From Gnetum montanum (taxonomy: Eukaryota; Streptophyta; Gnetopsida; Gnetales; Gnetaceae): DNA of 64,000 nt. The notes beneath the pieces are model-generated. The model did not search any database. It was not told the origin of the DNA and was given only the letters and a program-made list of their open reading frames with translations. Location of the stretch: the NCBI GenBank assembly GCA_015680685.1, contig MNCI01011448.1:124001-188000 (forward strand), in the 5' to 3' direction. Positions 9,219 through 19,373 of the stretch are shown piece after piece. The stretch's first letter is position 1. Each line of letters opens with the position of its first letter. A program made the translations under genes and the position numbers.

Positions 9219-10280
9219 AACGTTTGGAGGATGGGCTTGAGAGATGTTGACAAAGAATACGAAACACCATGGAAGACACGATGCTAACGTTGCTACTCAG
9301 TGATCGTCAAGACGTCGCTTGGCTACACTTGAGAGTGTTGCACTGGTTTTTGCAAGGGGAAAGAATGAAGTAGGGAGGAAGGAGGTTCAGAAAAAAGGGT
9401 TAAGATGAGGCTTAGCAAAGTCCCTCATTAGAGTGCTCATGATGAAGATGTTCACATTTTCATCTTTACTTTCACTGACCTTCGACCTCTTGTAGGACAG
9501 GTGTTTCTTTCCCAGAATGAGTTGTGTTACATCCGTATACCTACAGATGCTTCCCATGTGGCGAGCTATGTTACACATGTCATGGAATTTGCACTTTAAA
9601 GTAGCCAAGCTAGTCAAGGCACTCACTTCACGATGCTGTAGCATTTGCTACTATGGTAAGACGTACTTTCGGCCGCATCCTATAAGCACGACGGAGAAGG
9701 AAACAACCATGATGAAAAGTGAGGGCAAAGGTCTTGCTTGCTGTAGATATTGTTGAAGCTCTTGGACATCTGTGCTAATGCACGATGTCCAAATTAGGAA
9801 GGCCAATAGCAGCCTCGACAACATCAGCATGGCGGAGTCGGCATCGAAGGGACCAACAGTTGCTGTGAGTGAAGATGCTCAGGAACCCCTATCAAAGGAA
9901 TGCATTCTCAATTCAGCTATGGGGTTAGCTATCACATAAGTAAATGTCGTTTGAGCTGAGGCATTGGTAGGGGGCTGGAGGATAATAATATTGTGGCTGG
10001 GCCACAATACTGCTAGAACTCCAGCGGTGGGCACTGACCAAGGAACTATTGTCAGGGCTGTGGGCCATGGTGACAGTAGGTCTGGAGGGCCAGTGCGATG
10101 TCATACAACATTTCCAGAGCATCAGCATGATGACAAGGGTGGCGGTGTTGCATACATTCTATATCATGTTCCCATTGCATCGTGAACTGTGTTTTGAAGC
10201 TACAATGTCCCACACCCATGTCGGCATTGTGCACGCTCGTTCGATGTGTACTTGGTGTAGATGCATGCTAGGGATGTGAC
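9219..10280 (-). other. 3' segment of element 1 between hairpin array and PPT
   Basis: No recognised domain. It aligns along its length with 20987-22020 of element 2, and part aligns with about 43500-43870 of element B. The most conserved part encodes DVTQLILGKKHLSYKR and MSTLMRD on the minus strand (about 9400-9540). A related motif, ending in CATGGGAAGC, lies just before it. Whether this is a small 3' ORF or a conserved RNA signal cannot be decided here. No long frame is kept in all copies, so a non-coding role is as likely. Plus-strand open frames near 9517-10279 are not conserved. Confidence 0.5.
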
Positions 10281-10286
10281 ATGAAC

Positions 10287-10690
10287 CCAGTTTAAGGTCT
10301 TGATAGACCGTGCTCTAGGTCAAGGTCCTAGTAGACTACTGTGCTGGTTTAAGGTCCCAACAAACTGTACATGCCAGTTTAACATCATAGCAAACATGTT
10401 GTACTAGTTTATAGTCATAGCGAACTAGCTGTGCTAGTTTTACATTGTAGTAGATGGTTGCTTCCAATCTAATGTCGTAGCAGATGCTGCTTGTTGCTGC
10501 TAGTTTAATGTCATAGCAGATACTGCTTGTTTCCATCAGTATAATGTCATAGTGGACGCTGCTTATTGCTGCCAATTTAATGTTGTAGCAGACGCGTCGT
10601 GCTAGTTTATAGTCATAGCAAACAAGCTATGCTAGTTTCACATCATAGCGGATGATCACCACTAGTTTAACGTTGTAGCAAACGTTACTT
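10287..10690. repeat. Tandem hairpin units (CTAGTTTAA, stem, 6-base loop, stem) in element 1
   Basis: About thirteen units of 30-45 bp lie just after the integrase stop. Each has an (A/C)AGTTTAA-like head, then a 4-base arm, a 6-base loop of the type NTAGNN, and a second arm. Perfect stems include GGTC/GACC (10296-10309), CATC/GATG (10641-10654) and TAACGTT/AACGTTA (10668-10687). By my reading about nine of the thirteen can form four pairs if G-T pairs are allowed. Read on the element sense strand, units encode a peptide like CYDVKLA. The same family occurs in elements 2, A and B. Confidence 0.75.
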
Positions 10691-10704
10691 GTCGCATTCA
10701 TGCT

Positions 10705-11770
10705 TTAGATGTAGTACGGCTTGAGGTACAAGTGATTCACCGAGTTAGTGAACTTGTTGCCGTCCATGTTTGCTAGCTTGAAGGCTCCATTCTCAAAGGA
10801 TTTAGTGATCATGTAAGGGCCTTCTTAGTTGGCTAAAAATTTTCTCACATGCTCATGAACAGCTTTGAGGATGAGGTCTCCCCTCTGTACTAGTTGTTGA
10901 TGTGGGTCTGCATGGTGCTTTTGTTATTGCTTGCTTTAGTAGCACTCTATGTAACTCAACGTCTACGCACGCTTCTCCTCTATTGAGTTGAGGTCAATGA
11001 TCCACGAATCTTTATTCTGGGCTTCACTCACAACAACAGATAGGATCATCCGAATTGATGGTACCTACAATTCAAGAGGCAACAAAACTTTAGATCCATA
11101 AACAAGACTATAAGGGGTCTTACTTGTTGCGGTCCTACATGTTGTTCTATAGGCCCATAGAACATAGAGGATTTGCTCGTGCCACTGCCTCTTGCAATTG
11201 TCAAGCATCTGCTTCAGCAAGTTGATGATGGACTTATTTGTAGCCTCTGCCTATCTATTCACCTATGGGTAATATGGGAAGGAGAATGATTGCCTGATGT
11301 CTAGATTTCTGCAGAAGGTTCAGGTTTTTGTACTACTAAATTATGGCCCATTGTTGGTTACAATAGTCATTGGAAGCTCAAATCTTGTCACGATGTTTTC
11401 CAAGATGAAGTGGTATATTTTTTGAGATTTCTTCTTCCTCAAGGGAATAGCTTCCATCCACTTAGTAAAGTACTCAGTCGTGATGATAATGAAGCTATGC
11501 CCTGCAGAGGACTTAGGCGTGATAGGTCCTATGAGGTCTAGTCCCCATTGTTGGAAAGCCCATGTGATTTGCGTTGGGTGCAGGTCCGTAGGTGAGACGT
11601 GTATGAGATTTTTGTATCTCTAGCATGCATCACATGTCTTGACTTTTGACAGGTAGTCATGCTCTATATGGGGCTAGTAGTACCCTAGGCATTTGATTTT
11701 CGTAGCCATAGCCCTGGGTGCTATGTGTCCACCACATAGTCCCTCATGCACTTCATTAACTACCTTCTGT
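10705..11770 (-). pseudogene. Integrase pseudogene of element 1
   Basis: Integrase inserts element DNA into the chromosome. On the minus strand the zinc-binding region reads VHEGLCGGH...CDAC (about 11750-11610). It is followed by the core with WGLDLIGPI, which keeps the first catalytic Asp. The second catalytic site reads TNNGP then a stop, where TDNGP is expected (about 11340-11370), so that Asp has become Asn. The C-terminal part keeps ILYVLWAYRTTCRT and NWEGPY-like remnants (a stop replaces W) and ends PYYI at 10705. Several stops and the Asp loss make it inactive. Element 2 has the same domain with the second Asp kept. Confidence 0.85.
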
Positions 11771-11954
11771 GCCTACTCCCCACCCACAAATGCCAGCAAT
11801 ATCACATCATAGGAATGTTTGCACAGGGCATCATTTCCCATGAGCGTATATTACCAGGCACGCTTAAGGATAGCATCTCTCTAGGTACATGTCAATCCAC
11901 TTGGGGGTTCACCATGTTACAAGTAGGCTTTAATGTTGACGTACCACTCCTAGG

Positions 11955-12440
11955 TATCTGTAGCACTGATAGAGGCCACGTGTCCCACCTGAGTGATAGG
12001 CTCAGTACATTCAACAATCGAAGTTGACGGACTTGCAAACAAGTGTGGTGGGATAGTTAGTGCAAGGGTGGCTAAGGCGTCTACCACAATGTTCTCATTA
12101 CGCGGAACGTGTTGTGCACCTGTGGTTGCAAATTTATTAAGCATGCTTTTTGCTAGATTGTAGTAGGGTTGCAAGTGCATAGCTTTGCAGGCATAGACCT
12201 TGGTGATTTGGTTCACAACTAGTTGCAAATCATTGCGGATTGCCAGGTGTTATATGCATAGTGTTTGGGTAGCTGAGAGGCCTCTGAGTAGTCCCTCATA
12301 CTCTACCACATTGTTGGTACAGGGGAACACAAAATGATAAGAAAATGGATGCATTTCCCTATAGGGGAACATAATGACAGTAGCTGCACTACCTCCTCAT
12401 GCAGTTGAAGCACCATCGAAGTGTAAAGTAGCTTCGAAGT
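11955..12440 (-). pseudogene. Second RNase H (aRNH) of element 1
   Basis: On the minus strand: LHFDGAST, a stop, then GGSAATVIMFP, CTNNVVEYEGLLRGL, a second stop, NDLQLVVNQIT and HVPRNENIVVDALATLAL. The DG, E and D positions of the RNase H fold are visible. It is additional to the ordinary RNase H just upstream. An extra RNase H of this plant type between RNase H and integrase marks the Tat lineage of Ty3/gypsy elements. Two in-frame stops (after LHFDGASTA and after ATQTLCI) break it. Confidence 0.85.
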
Positions 12441-12939
12441 GCGATGGGATGATATTGATAGTGCCAACATGCTCATCTGGGAATTTGGGATCTATGGTTG
12501 CATGGTCATCAATGGGTGAGGCCGTAAGTTGCATTGTTATGGCTTGACCCTTAGTCCATGACCGACTTACATAGTGTAGGTCGAACTCCGTGATTATTTC
12601 TTTCCATCGGGCTATCTGGCTACTTTCATACAGGTTGTTAGTGATAGCTTGGAGTATGTTGCTTTTGCAAATGATGTTAATGGTACTACAAAATAGGTAG
12701 TGCCTCCACTTTTTTAACACAAACACTAAGGCAAGGAAATTCCTCTCCACTTCACTATATTTTGCCTCATGCACTATTAATGCATGACTCAGATAGTACA
12801 CTGGTATCTCAGATTCGTTGTCCTGTTTTTGACATAGCAGTGCTACGATAGATGTGTCGGAGGTGGCAAGGTAGATGAAGAAAGGCTTATCCCTTTGTGG
12901 TGGGTGCACAGATGGGAGGTGCAAAAGCTCTTCTTTCAA
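12397..12939 (-). pseudogene. RNase H domain of element 1
   Basis: A 180-codon open stretch begins MKEELLHLPSVHPPQRDKPF and contains FIYLATSDTSIVALLCQK, VYYLSHALIVHEAKYSEVER and LALVFVLKKWRHYL. These are the standard blocks of the RNase H that follows reverse transcriptase in Ty3/gypsy elements. It removes the RNA strand during DNA synthesis. The frame runs on into the start of the second RNase H (LHFDGASTA). It is one of the least damaged parts, but with broken neighbours no functional polyprotein is made. Confidence 0.85.
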
Positions 12940-13044
12940 GTCATCGAAGGCTTGTTAACACTAGGTTGTCCACTCAAAGTTAACCCCTTTCTTTAGAAGA
13001 TGTTGCATGGGGTGTAACTTATCAGTCAACTTTGCTATAAACCT

Positions 13045-13833
13045 TCAAATGAACTGTACCCTACCTTGCAAACCGCACAACTCTTTAAGGTTTGTAGGAG
13101 GTGCCAGGTTGATGATGGCCTTAACTTTGTTAGGGTCCACCCGTATCCTGGCCTCCGATAGCATGAATCCTAACATGCGTCCGGTATTTACCCCAAAGAC
13201 ACACTTCTTAGGATTAAGGTGTAAATCGTGCATTTGACAATACTTGAGGACTACCCCTAGATCGCATGGATGATCAGCGACCTCTTTGGACTTGACTACT
13301 ATATCGTCCACGTAGTCGTTTATCATTTCTAGGATGTAGTCATTGAAGATGTAGGTCATGGCTCGTTGGTAGGTTTCCCTAGAATTTTTGAGCCCAAAAG
13401 ACATCATGGTGTAACAAAAGATCCTCCATGGGGTCATGACGGTTGTTGTTAGATGATGTTCTAGGTTGATGCGAATTTGGTTGTAGCTAGAGAAGCCATC
13501 CATGAAGGATAACAGATCATGACCAGCCATAGTGTTGATGAATTGATCGATACTTGGAAGTGGAAAATCATCTTTGATCATTGCCTTGTTCAGATCTTGG
13601 AAGTCTATACAGATCTGTATTCCTCCCATTTTCTTGGAAACTATGATGATGTTGGACACCCATTCTGAGTAGTCAACTGCGTGGATGAAACCAGCTTGGT
13701 ATAGCTTTGTGATTTCGTCCCTTATGGTTAGTGCAATTTCTAGTTTAACCTTATGAGCTTTTTTCTTAACTACCTTCATGCACAAGTCTAGGACGATGTT
13801 GTGATGTATCAGCCTCAAATCTAAACCTGGCAT
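13045..13833 (-). pseudogene. Reverse transcriptase domain of element 1 (YVDD present)
   Basis: This is a 262-codon open stretch. In order it shows the start MPGLDLRLIHH, KLYQAGFIHAVDYSEWVSN, the metal-binding CIDFQDLNKA block, DDFPLPSIDQ, SFMDGFSSYNQIRI, MSFGLKNSRETYQRAM, the catalytic NDYVDDIVVKSK, and LHLNPKKCVFGV...GFMLS. The order and spacing are those of a Ty3/gypsy RT. The catalytic YVDD is kept, which is unusual in this decayed setting. RNase H follows after about 100 bases that contain frameshifts. It is called a pseudogene because the surrounding polyprotein is broken. Element 2 has lost most of this domain. Confidence 0.9.
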
Positions 13834-13845
13834 GTCAATGTATGA

Positions 13846-14268
13846 CTATGCGAAGACTTCGATGTTGTCTTGTAGAATCTTGGCTACATTTTTGTGTGTT
13901 TGCGTGTCTAGGAGGGAGCTAATTTTTAATTTTTTTACTTTCCCCCTGGATGTGGTCATAGGCATCTTGATGAGAGGATCCTCAGTTACATCCCTAGCCT
14001 CCAAATCTAGGGTTTGGACTAGATGTTCAGGCCAATCTAGGAATGTTTCCAAGGACTCTATGGTGCTAGTTGTGGTTGACTCCCAGTTGATTAGGTCTGG
14101 GTTCAATTGTCTTGCAAGCTTGCCATGTGGACCTACTAGGGCTAAAGGTGTAGAGATATTGTGATGGATTTTCCATTTCTCTTGCTCAATCTTGCCAACG
14201 TGAGATGAAAGCCTAGTTAAGAGGCACTTGTTGGTAGTAATCGTGTATAACAAAAACTTGCAAAGCAA
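13846..14268 (-). pseudogene. Pol linker upstream of RT in element 1
   Basis: An open stretch of 140 codons contains LALVGPHGKLARQLNPDLINW and ILQDNIEVFA. It runs, after a stop, into the DMPGLD-type RT start. In Tat-type elements this segment joins protease and RT and has no separate catalytic role. Element 2 keeps a homologous copy at about 24400-24760. Upstream it meets the 27-bp repeat tract. Confidence 0.75.
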
Positions 14269-14499
14269 TGATGAGATGTAACTAGTGAATTATGATGTAA
14301 AGATTAAAATTTTTCTAGTTTAAAGTCATGGTAGACTACTATGGCATGGTGATGCAGAGATGCTAAAATAGGAAATGTAAAATTGTTGATGTGAGAACGT
14401 GAAACTACTAAGAAATGCAAAATTGTCGATGTGAAAATGTGAAATTGCTAGTTTAGTGTCATTGTAAACTGCAAACGTATAATAGATCAAAATTGCTAG

Positions 14500-15350
14500 T
14501 TTTAGGCCATTTTGGGCCATGGGGAAGCATAGTTTCAGGCCATCTCAGGTCATTTCTAATTTTAGGCCATTACTAGTTTTAGGCCGTTTTGGGCCATTGC
14601 TAGTTTTAAGCCATTTTGTGCCATGGCTAGTTTTAGGCCATTTTGGGCCTCTAGTAGTTTTAGGATTTTTTGGGCCATAGCTAGTTTTAGGCCATTTCGG
14701 GCCATGGGGAAGCATCGTTTTAGGCCATTTTGGTCCATAGCTAGTTTTAGGCTGTTTCGGGCCATGGCTAGTTTTAGGCCATTTCGGGCCTCTGAGAATG
14801 TGAAACTACTAAGAAATGCAAAACTGCTAATGCAAAAACATGAAACTGCTAGTTTAGCGTTATTATGGACTGTGAATGTATAATAGATTGAAATTTCTAG
14901 TTTAAGGTCTTTTCGGACTGTTGCTAGTTTTAGGCCATTTCAGGCCATGGCTAGTTTTAGGTCGTTTCAGGCCATGGGGAAGCATAGTTTCAAGCCATCT
15001 CGCGCCATTGCTAGTTTTAGGTCATTTCGGGCCATTACTATTTTTAGGCCATTTTAGGCCATTGCTAGTTTTAGGACATTTCGGGCCATTGCTAGCTTTA
15101 GGCCATTTCGGGCCATGGGGAAGCATAGTTTTAGGCCATTTCAGGCCATAGCTAGTTTTAGGCTGTTTCGGGCCATGGCTAGTTTTAGGCTGTTTCGGGC
15201 CGTGGCTAGTTTTAGGCCATTTCGGGCCTTTGCTAGTTTTAGGCCATTTCGGGCCGTGGCTAGTTTTAGGTCATTTCAGGCCTCTACTAGTTTTAGGCCA
15301 TTTCGGGCCTCTACTAGTTTTAGGCCATTTCGGGCCATGGCGTAGCATGC
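14500..15350. repeat. 27-bp minisatellite (AGTTTTAGGCCATTTCGGGCC unit) in element 1
   Basis: Units read 'agttttaggccatttcgggcc' plus 6 bases such as 'atggct', 27 bases in all. They run in two blocks (about 14500-14795 and 14895-15350), joined by a spacer that also resembles the hairpin units. Being a multiple of three, the array stays open on both strands: minus MARNGLKLA repeats, plus SFRPFRAMA repeats. Each unit has GGCC-ATTTCG-GGCC, a 4-bp stem with a 6-base loop, the same geometry as the hairpin units elsewhere. It lies between protease and RT. It is not a CRISPR: there are no unique spacers. Confidence 0.85.
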
Positions 15351-15639
15351 CAAAAATATGATACGTTAACAACTTGAACAACAGCTCACTGGTAACTTAT
15401 GTAGACAGATGGATTGTAAACAACAAAAGATGGTAATGTGCAAAGAATGGCAACTGGGCAGGGAGTAGTGGGATTGCTACGCTATGCGTAGCTACTTCTT
15501 GACCCATTGTGGATTGAGCAGAATGTAAGGCTGAGGTGCTTTGCTAGGGTCTTCATTTGCATCATTGTCCCCTACTTGGAAGGGCAACTCAACCCACACG
15601 TTTTCATTCTGGAGACTGGTCTATTGAGTTGATTCTTCT

Positions 15640-16420
15640 GCTAGATGGTTAATGTGTATGTAAGCAGGTGCTTCATTCTCAAAGGTTATGACTTCTGAGC
15701 CCTAATCCATGTCTATGTTGTTGATTTCTTGGGTTGCTACTTCGTCACCATGGATCACCACCTCCCTGCCTGCATATGGTAGGTGGATTTCCTAGTGTAT
15801 GGGTGAAGAGACAACCTTGAGTTGCACTAACCATGATCTTCCCAAGATTAGGTTAAACCCGGGCAATTCCTCGACCATGATGAACGTCACATTTGTGGGA
15901 AACTGGTCCCATACCATGAAGTCTATGTGGACTGTGCCCTTCACTAGGATGCATGCCCCATTGAACAACCTCAGGCATGACATTGTTGTGGGTTTGATCT
16001 AGTCAACAAAGCCCAACTTTTCCACAATAGGGAAGGGAATGATGTTCATGGTAGCCCCATCATCAATTTGTACCCTTCGAATCTGGTGTTGGCCAACCCG
16101 AATTATGCTGAATAGGGGTGTTGTAGTCACTTGACCCCTTTCGGGATCTTCCCTAATGGATTCATTGCTAAAAGTTAGTTGAGGCAGTTCTGGATTTGCA
16201 GGTGTGGAGGGGAGCATGACCAAGTAGATTGCTTCCTCTTCCACTGGCATGTCTTCATTGACTGAAATCACTGTCAACATGAAGATTAGAGCCTCACGAT
16301 GTGGGACTGATGTCATGATTAGGTTGTACAAGCTCAATGTAGTTTTTTTCTGTTTTAGAGCTTGTTTGACCTTAGTGAAGGCATCCAATAGGTCTTGGCC
16401 ACCCCTTGTTTAATGCTTTC
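15640..16420 (-). pseudogene. Aspartic protease pseudogene of element 1
   Basis: On the minus strand IRRVQIDDGATMNIIPFP carries the Asp-x-Gly-Ala active site (about 16045-16085). FNLILGRSWLVQLKVVSS (about 15800-15860) is the late block typical of retroelement proteases, which cut the Gag-Pol polyprotein. The two parts lie in adjacent open stretches separated by a stop near 15990. A matching copy in element B keeps FNMILGRPWLVQL but has DDNAA instead of DDGAA. Gag lies upstream and the 27-bp repeat tract downstream. Confidence 0.85.
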
Positions 16421-16429
16421 CTCCTCTTC

Positions 16430-19050
16430 TATTCATCCCAGAAGATGAATTTCCCAAGGAGGGGTGATTTCGAATCTGGGTTGAGACCCTTTTTGGTAGG
16501 GCAGCACAGACTGTGCAGTTATAGCGATATCCCTCTTTGGTGATGAGGGTGTAGATGTAGGGGGTAAAGATGTAGGCTTGGAAATACTAGGGACAGTAAT
16601 TCCTCTCGACGTCTTACCCGCGAAATGCACTTCTCATTTTTTAGGATGAGAAGGTTGTTCAACTGTCTTGCGTGGGGTGGGGGCTATTTTGCTAACAAGT
16701 GGCGCAGAGATGGATGCCCATGGAGGGACTCTCAAAATGAATGACTATTGTGAGCTTCAACTAGCTGCTAGTGGTGCTGATGCACTACACTGAGGCACAT
16801 GGACCATGAAGAGCTGTTGGGGTGGCCTAGGATCACTGTCAATATCAATGGCATTGATGACGTAATTGGCATTGTTGGCATTGAGGGGGTCTGTGTAGAC
16901 ATGTATAGATTGGTTCTCAGGGCGTACTGGGTTGCTTTCATCCAACACCAGTTTTCCCTTATCAATCAAACTCTGGATGTCATCCTGCAATGCCAGACAG
17001 TAATCTGTGTTGTGACGACACTATTGGTGATAGTTACAAAACTTGTCCAACCTGAAATCCTTAGGAACTGAGGGCTCATTAGGCAGGGCTAAAGAGGGGT
17101 TCCTAAGGAGCTCGCAGTAGCATTGATGTCTCCTAATTCCTTCTTCCAACATCTACTTATGTTGGATGTGCCTCACTACCAATAGCTGCTTCAAAAGTTC
17201 TAAAGGCTTGAGAGGCAGTGGGGTGTACTTTGAGTGATCTTTACACTCAAAGTTTGATTTGGGTTGTGCGGATGTCTCAGGTGCTGGTACTGGAGGTTGC
17301 AGCGTATTGGCCTGCTTGGGCATGGGGTTAGCTACGGGTATGGTCAATTTCTTGTTATTCTTGTTACCATTGTTACTAGGCTTGGGCTTGGCCTCGGTCA
17401 CCACAACGGCCACTGTGATTTTTGGGGCCTTACCCTTATCCTTCTTTATGAAGGTGTTTTTGTAGGCAATGTAGGCTGGGTCTTTGCTTGCCTTGGCCAC
17501 GTCTTGTATACTCTTAGTCTAAGCAAAGGATTGACTAAGAGCGCGAGGAGTGAGGTAGTACAATTTAGACTTGATGAAGTCATTCACCGTACCCTTAAAG
17601 ATGGCTAGCAAGTGGGCCTCTACTATGGGCTCGCAGATTTTGTTAAGGGTTGTGCTCCATCATTGGATGAACTTTTGGACTGGTTCCAGAGAATCCTGCT
17701 TCATGCTCATCAACTAGTTTAGTGTGGTTTCCACCTTCAAGTTATACTTGAAATGCATCATGAACTAGGTCACAAGCTCCTCTAGAGTTGAAATGGATGA
17801 GCATGGTAGTGTGCGGTACCAATCTAGGTCTTTCCTGGCCAGGGACATAGCAAAGACATGAATAATCGTTTGCAGCCATTGTTGCAACAGAAGGGATTCA
17901 GACCTAAAGGTAACAAGATGTGTGTTGGGATCTCCCTTCCCATTGTACTTCATGAAGTGGGGGAGGGACATCCCTGGGGGTAATGTCAGTGCAGGGATTG
18001 TAGGGCTAATGGGGTCATCCTGGTAAAAGTCCATGACTTGTACCATGCCAGACCCAACAGCTTTGAGGCATTTTATTTCCTATGTGAGGGTTTGGATAAG
18101 CTGGAACACTTGATCCAAACCCTATGATGGTGTGTTCGATTGGGGACTTTCTGAAGTAGCTCCCATCTGTGGAATGGTGGAGGTGGCAGCGTGACCCATC
18201 AGCGGTACCGTTGGGATAGCCCCCATGAACGGTGCTGCTTGCACCATCCACCACCCAACAGGTTGTGCTGTTGGAGCAGCAACTATGGTTTGAGATGTCG
18301 GATAGACCACTTGTGTCATTGGTGGCATAGACCATAGCCCTGTGTTGGGTTGTACCATTTGTGGGGTTTGGTAGGTTTGAGGGTGAACATAATGAGACAT
18401 CTGTGATGGTTGTGGAATAGGCAAAGAAGTGAATGAGGTGCATCATGTGGACAAGCTCAGGTCCATCGCGGTGGGTGGAACTGACGTGAACATAGGAATG
18501 GACATAAAAGTTGTGTATGATTATAAAGTAGGTACAACATGAACATGTGGTAGGGTAGCCATGATTGGTGTGTGATGTGCTATAGGAATGGACTGATGTA
18601 CAGTTTGCGGAGGCATAGTTGTTGTAAATGAAATAGGTGAATAAGGACGTTGATACGTTGGGAAGGTGACATCGCTACCCATTGTAGGTGTAGTTGTAGG
18701 TTGTAGGAGCATAGACATGATCACAAAGGAAGCGGTGATAGACAATGAATTGGCCCTGAAGGACTGGGTAGGAGGGACAAGAATAGGGTTGATTTGACCT
18801 CCCTCGTCAGATTGGGAATCGAGTTTCTTCTATCCATCCTGGAAGACATCATCCTAGTTAGAAATTGTGTTTTGTTGCTTCCTAAGTTTGGCCAATTGGA
18901 TTAGCTGGTCTAGAAGCCTTTTATTTATCTATGTCAAAGGTATGGAAGTGCTGGGAGTGGGAACAAACTCCTTCCCGTTGTAGTAAGCGAACTCAAACCT
19001 ACGTTTGCCTTTGAAATCGTGTACATCCAAAGGCAGGTTTGCCTGAACCT
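16430..19050 (-). pseudogene. Gag pseudogene of element 1, start codon deleted
   Basis: The N-terminal part reads QANLPLDVHDFKGK. It is followed by a Pro/Thr/Gln-rich region (about 18100-18750) and the gag core with MDFYQDDPISPTIPALTLPP and FAMSLARKDLDWYRTLPCSS. Then come the FKGTVNDFIKSKLYYL block, a Lys/Asn/Pro-rich linker (about 17250-17450) and a knuckle of the form C-x2-H-x4-(G/R)H-x4-C (about 16970-17040). Compared with element 2, about 320 bp are missing at the 5' end (19050-19075 junction), including the gag ATG. Frameshifts and stops occur throughout. Confidence 0.85.
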
Positions 19051-19074
19051 TTGCACTTGAGGCAATCGATCTAT

Positions 19075-19347
19075 ACCACATGATGCGTAAAAAACCACAA
19101 AAGGGTACCATGTTCATGCTGGTATGTGATAGGATACAGAACATGTGCAAGTCTACCATAAAAAAAGGTAGGTCAATTGGCAATCGGAGGCTTTATGTCC
19201 TGTAGGGTTCCTGAGGAACTATCGAGGTGACCAATCTACACTGCACGATGTGTAAACAACCACAGATAGGTGTCAAGTTTATGCTAATGTGTATCAAGGT
19301 GCAAAAGGCTTACAAGACTACCGTGACACGTGAAAAAGGCACCAAAA
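19075..19347 (-). promoter_or_regulatory. Untranslated leader of element 1 with duplicated unit and hairpin
   Basis: Two diverged copies of a roughly 160-bp block follow each other between PBS and gag, as in element 2. The second keeps the leader hairpin (19206-19220; minus strand AGTTCC-TCA-GGAACC) next to CCTACAGGACATAAAG. The first copy is cut by the deletion that also removed the gag start. Confidence 0.6.
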
Positions 19348-19373
19348 GGCCTTCCTTCTAGTGCCAGAAAAAT
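19348..19373 (-). other. Primer-binding site of element 1
   Basis: The minus strand reads TGGCACTAGAAGGAAGGCC, seven bases after the ACTACA end of LTR2. Elements A, B and 2 have the same site with one or two differences. Confidence 0.85.

Noticed and set aside
10049-10279. Plus-strand frames over the 3' segment of element 1
   Set aside because: Not kept in the homologous segment of element 2; antisense to the element and without a recognised domain.
14623-15345. Three plus-strand open frames with SFRPFRAMA repeats
   Set aside because: They are the other strand of the 27-bp minisatellite; any multiple-of-three array without stops gives such frames. No start context or domain.
14500-15350. 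CRISPR-like array
   Set aside because: Units follow one another with no unique spacers, and this is plant nuclear DNA with no cas genes.
16799-17608. Plus-strand frames across gag of element 1 (for example 17264-17608)
   Set aside because: Reverse-strand shadows of the gag linker and core; the minus-strand reading has clear gag homology.
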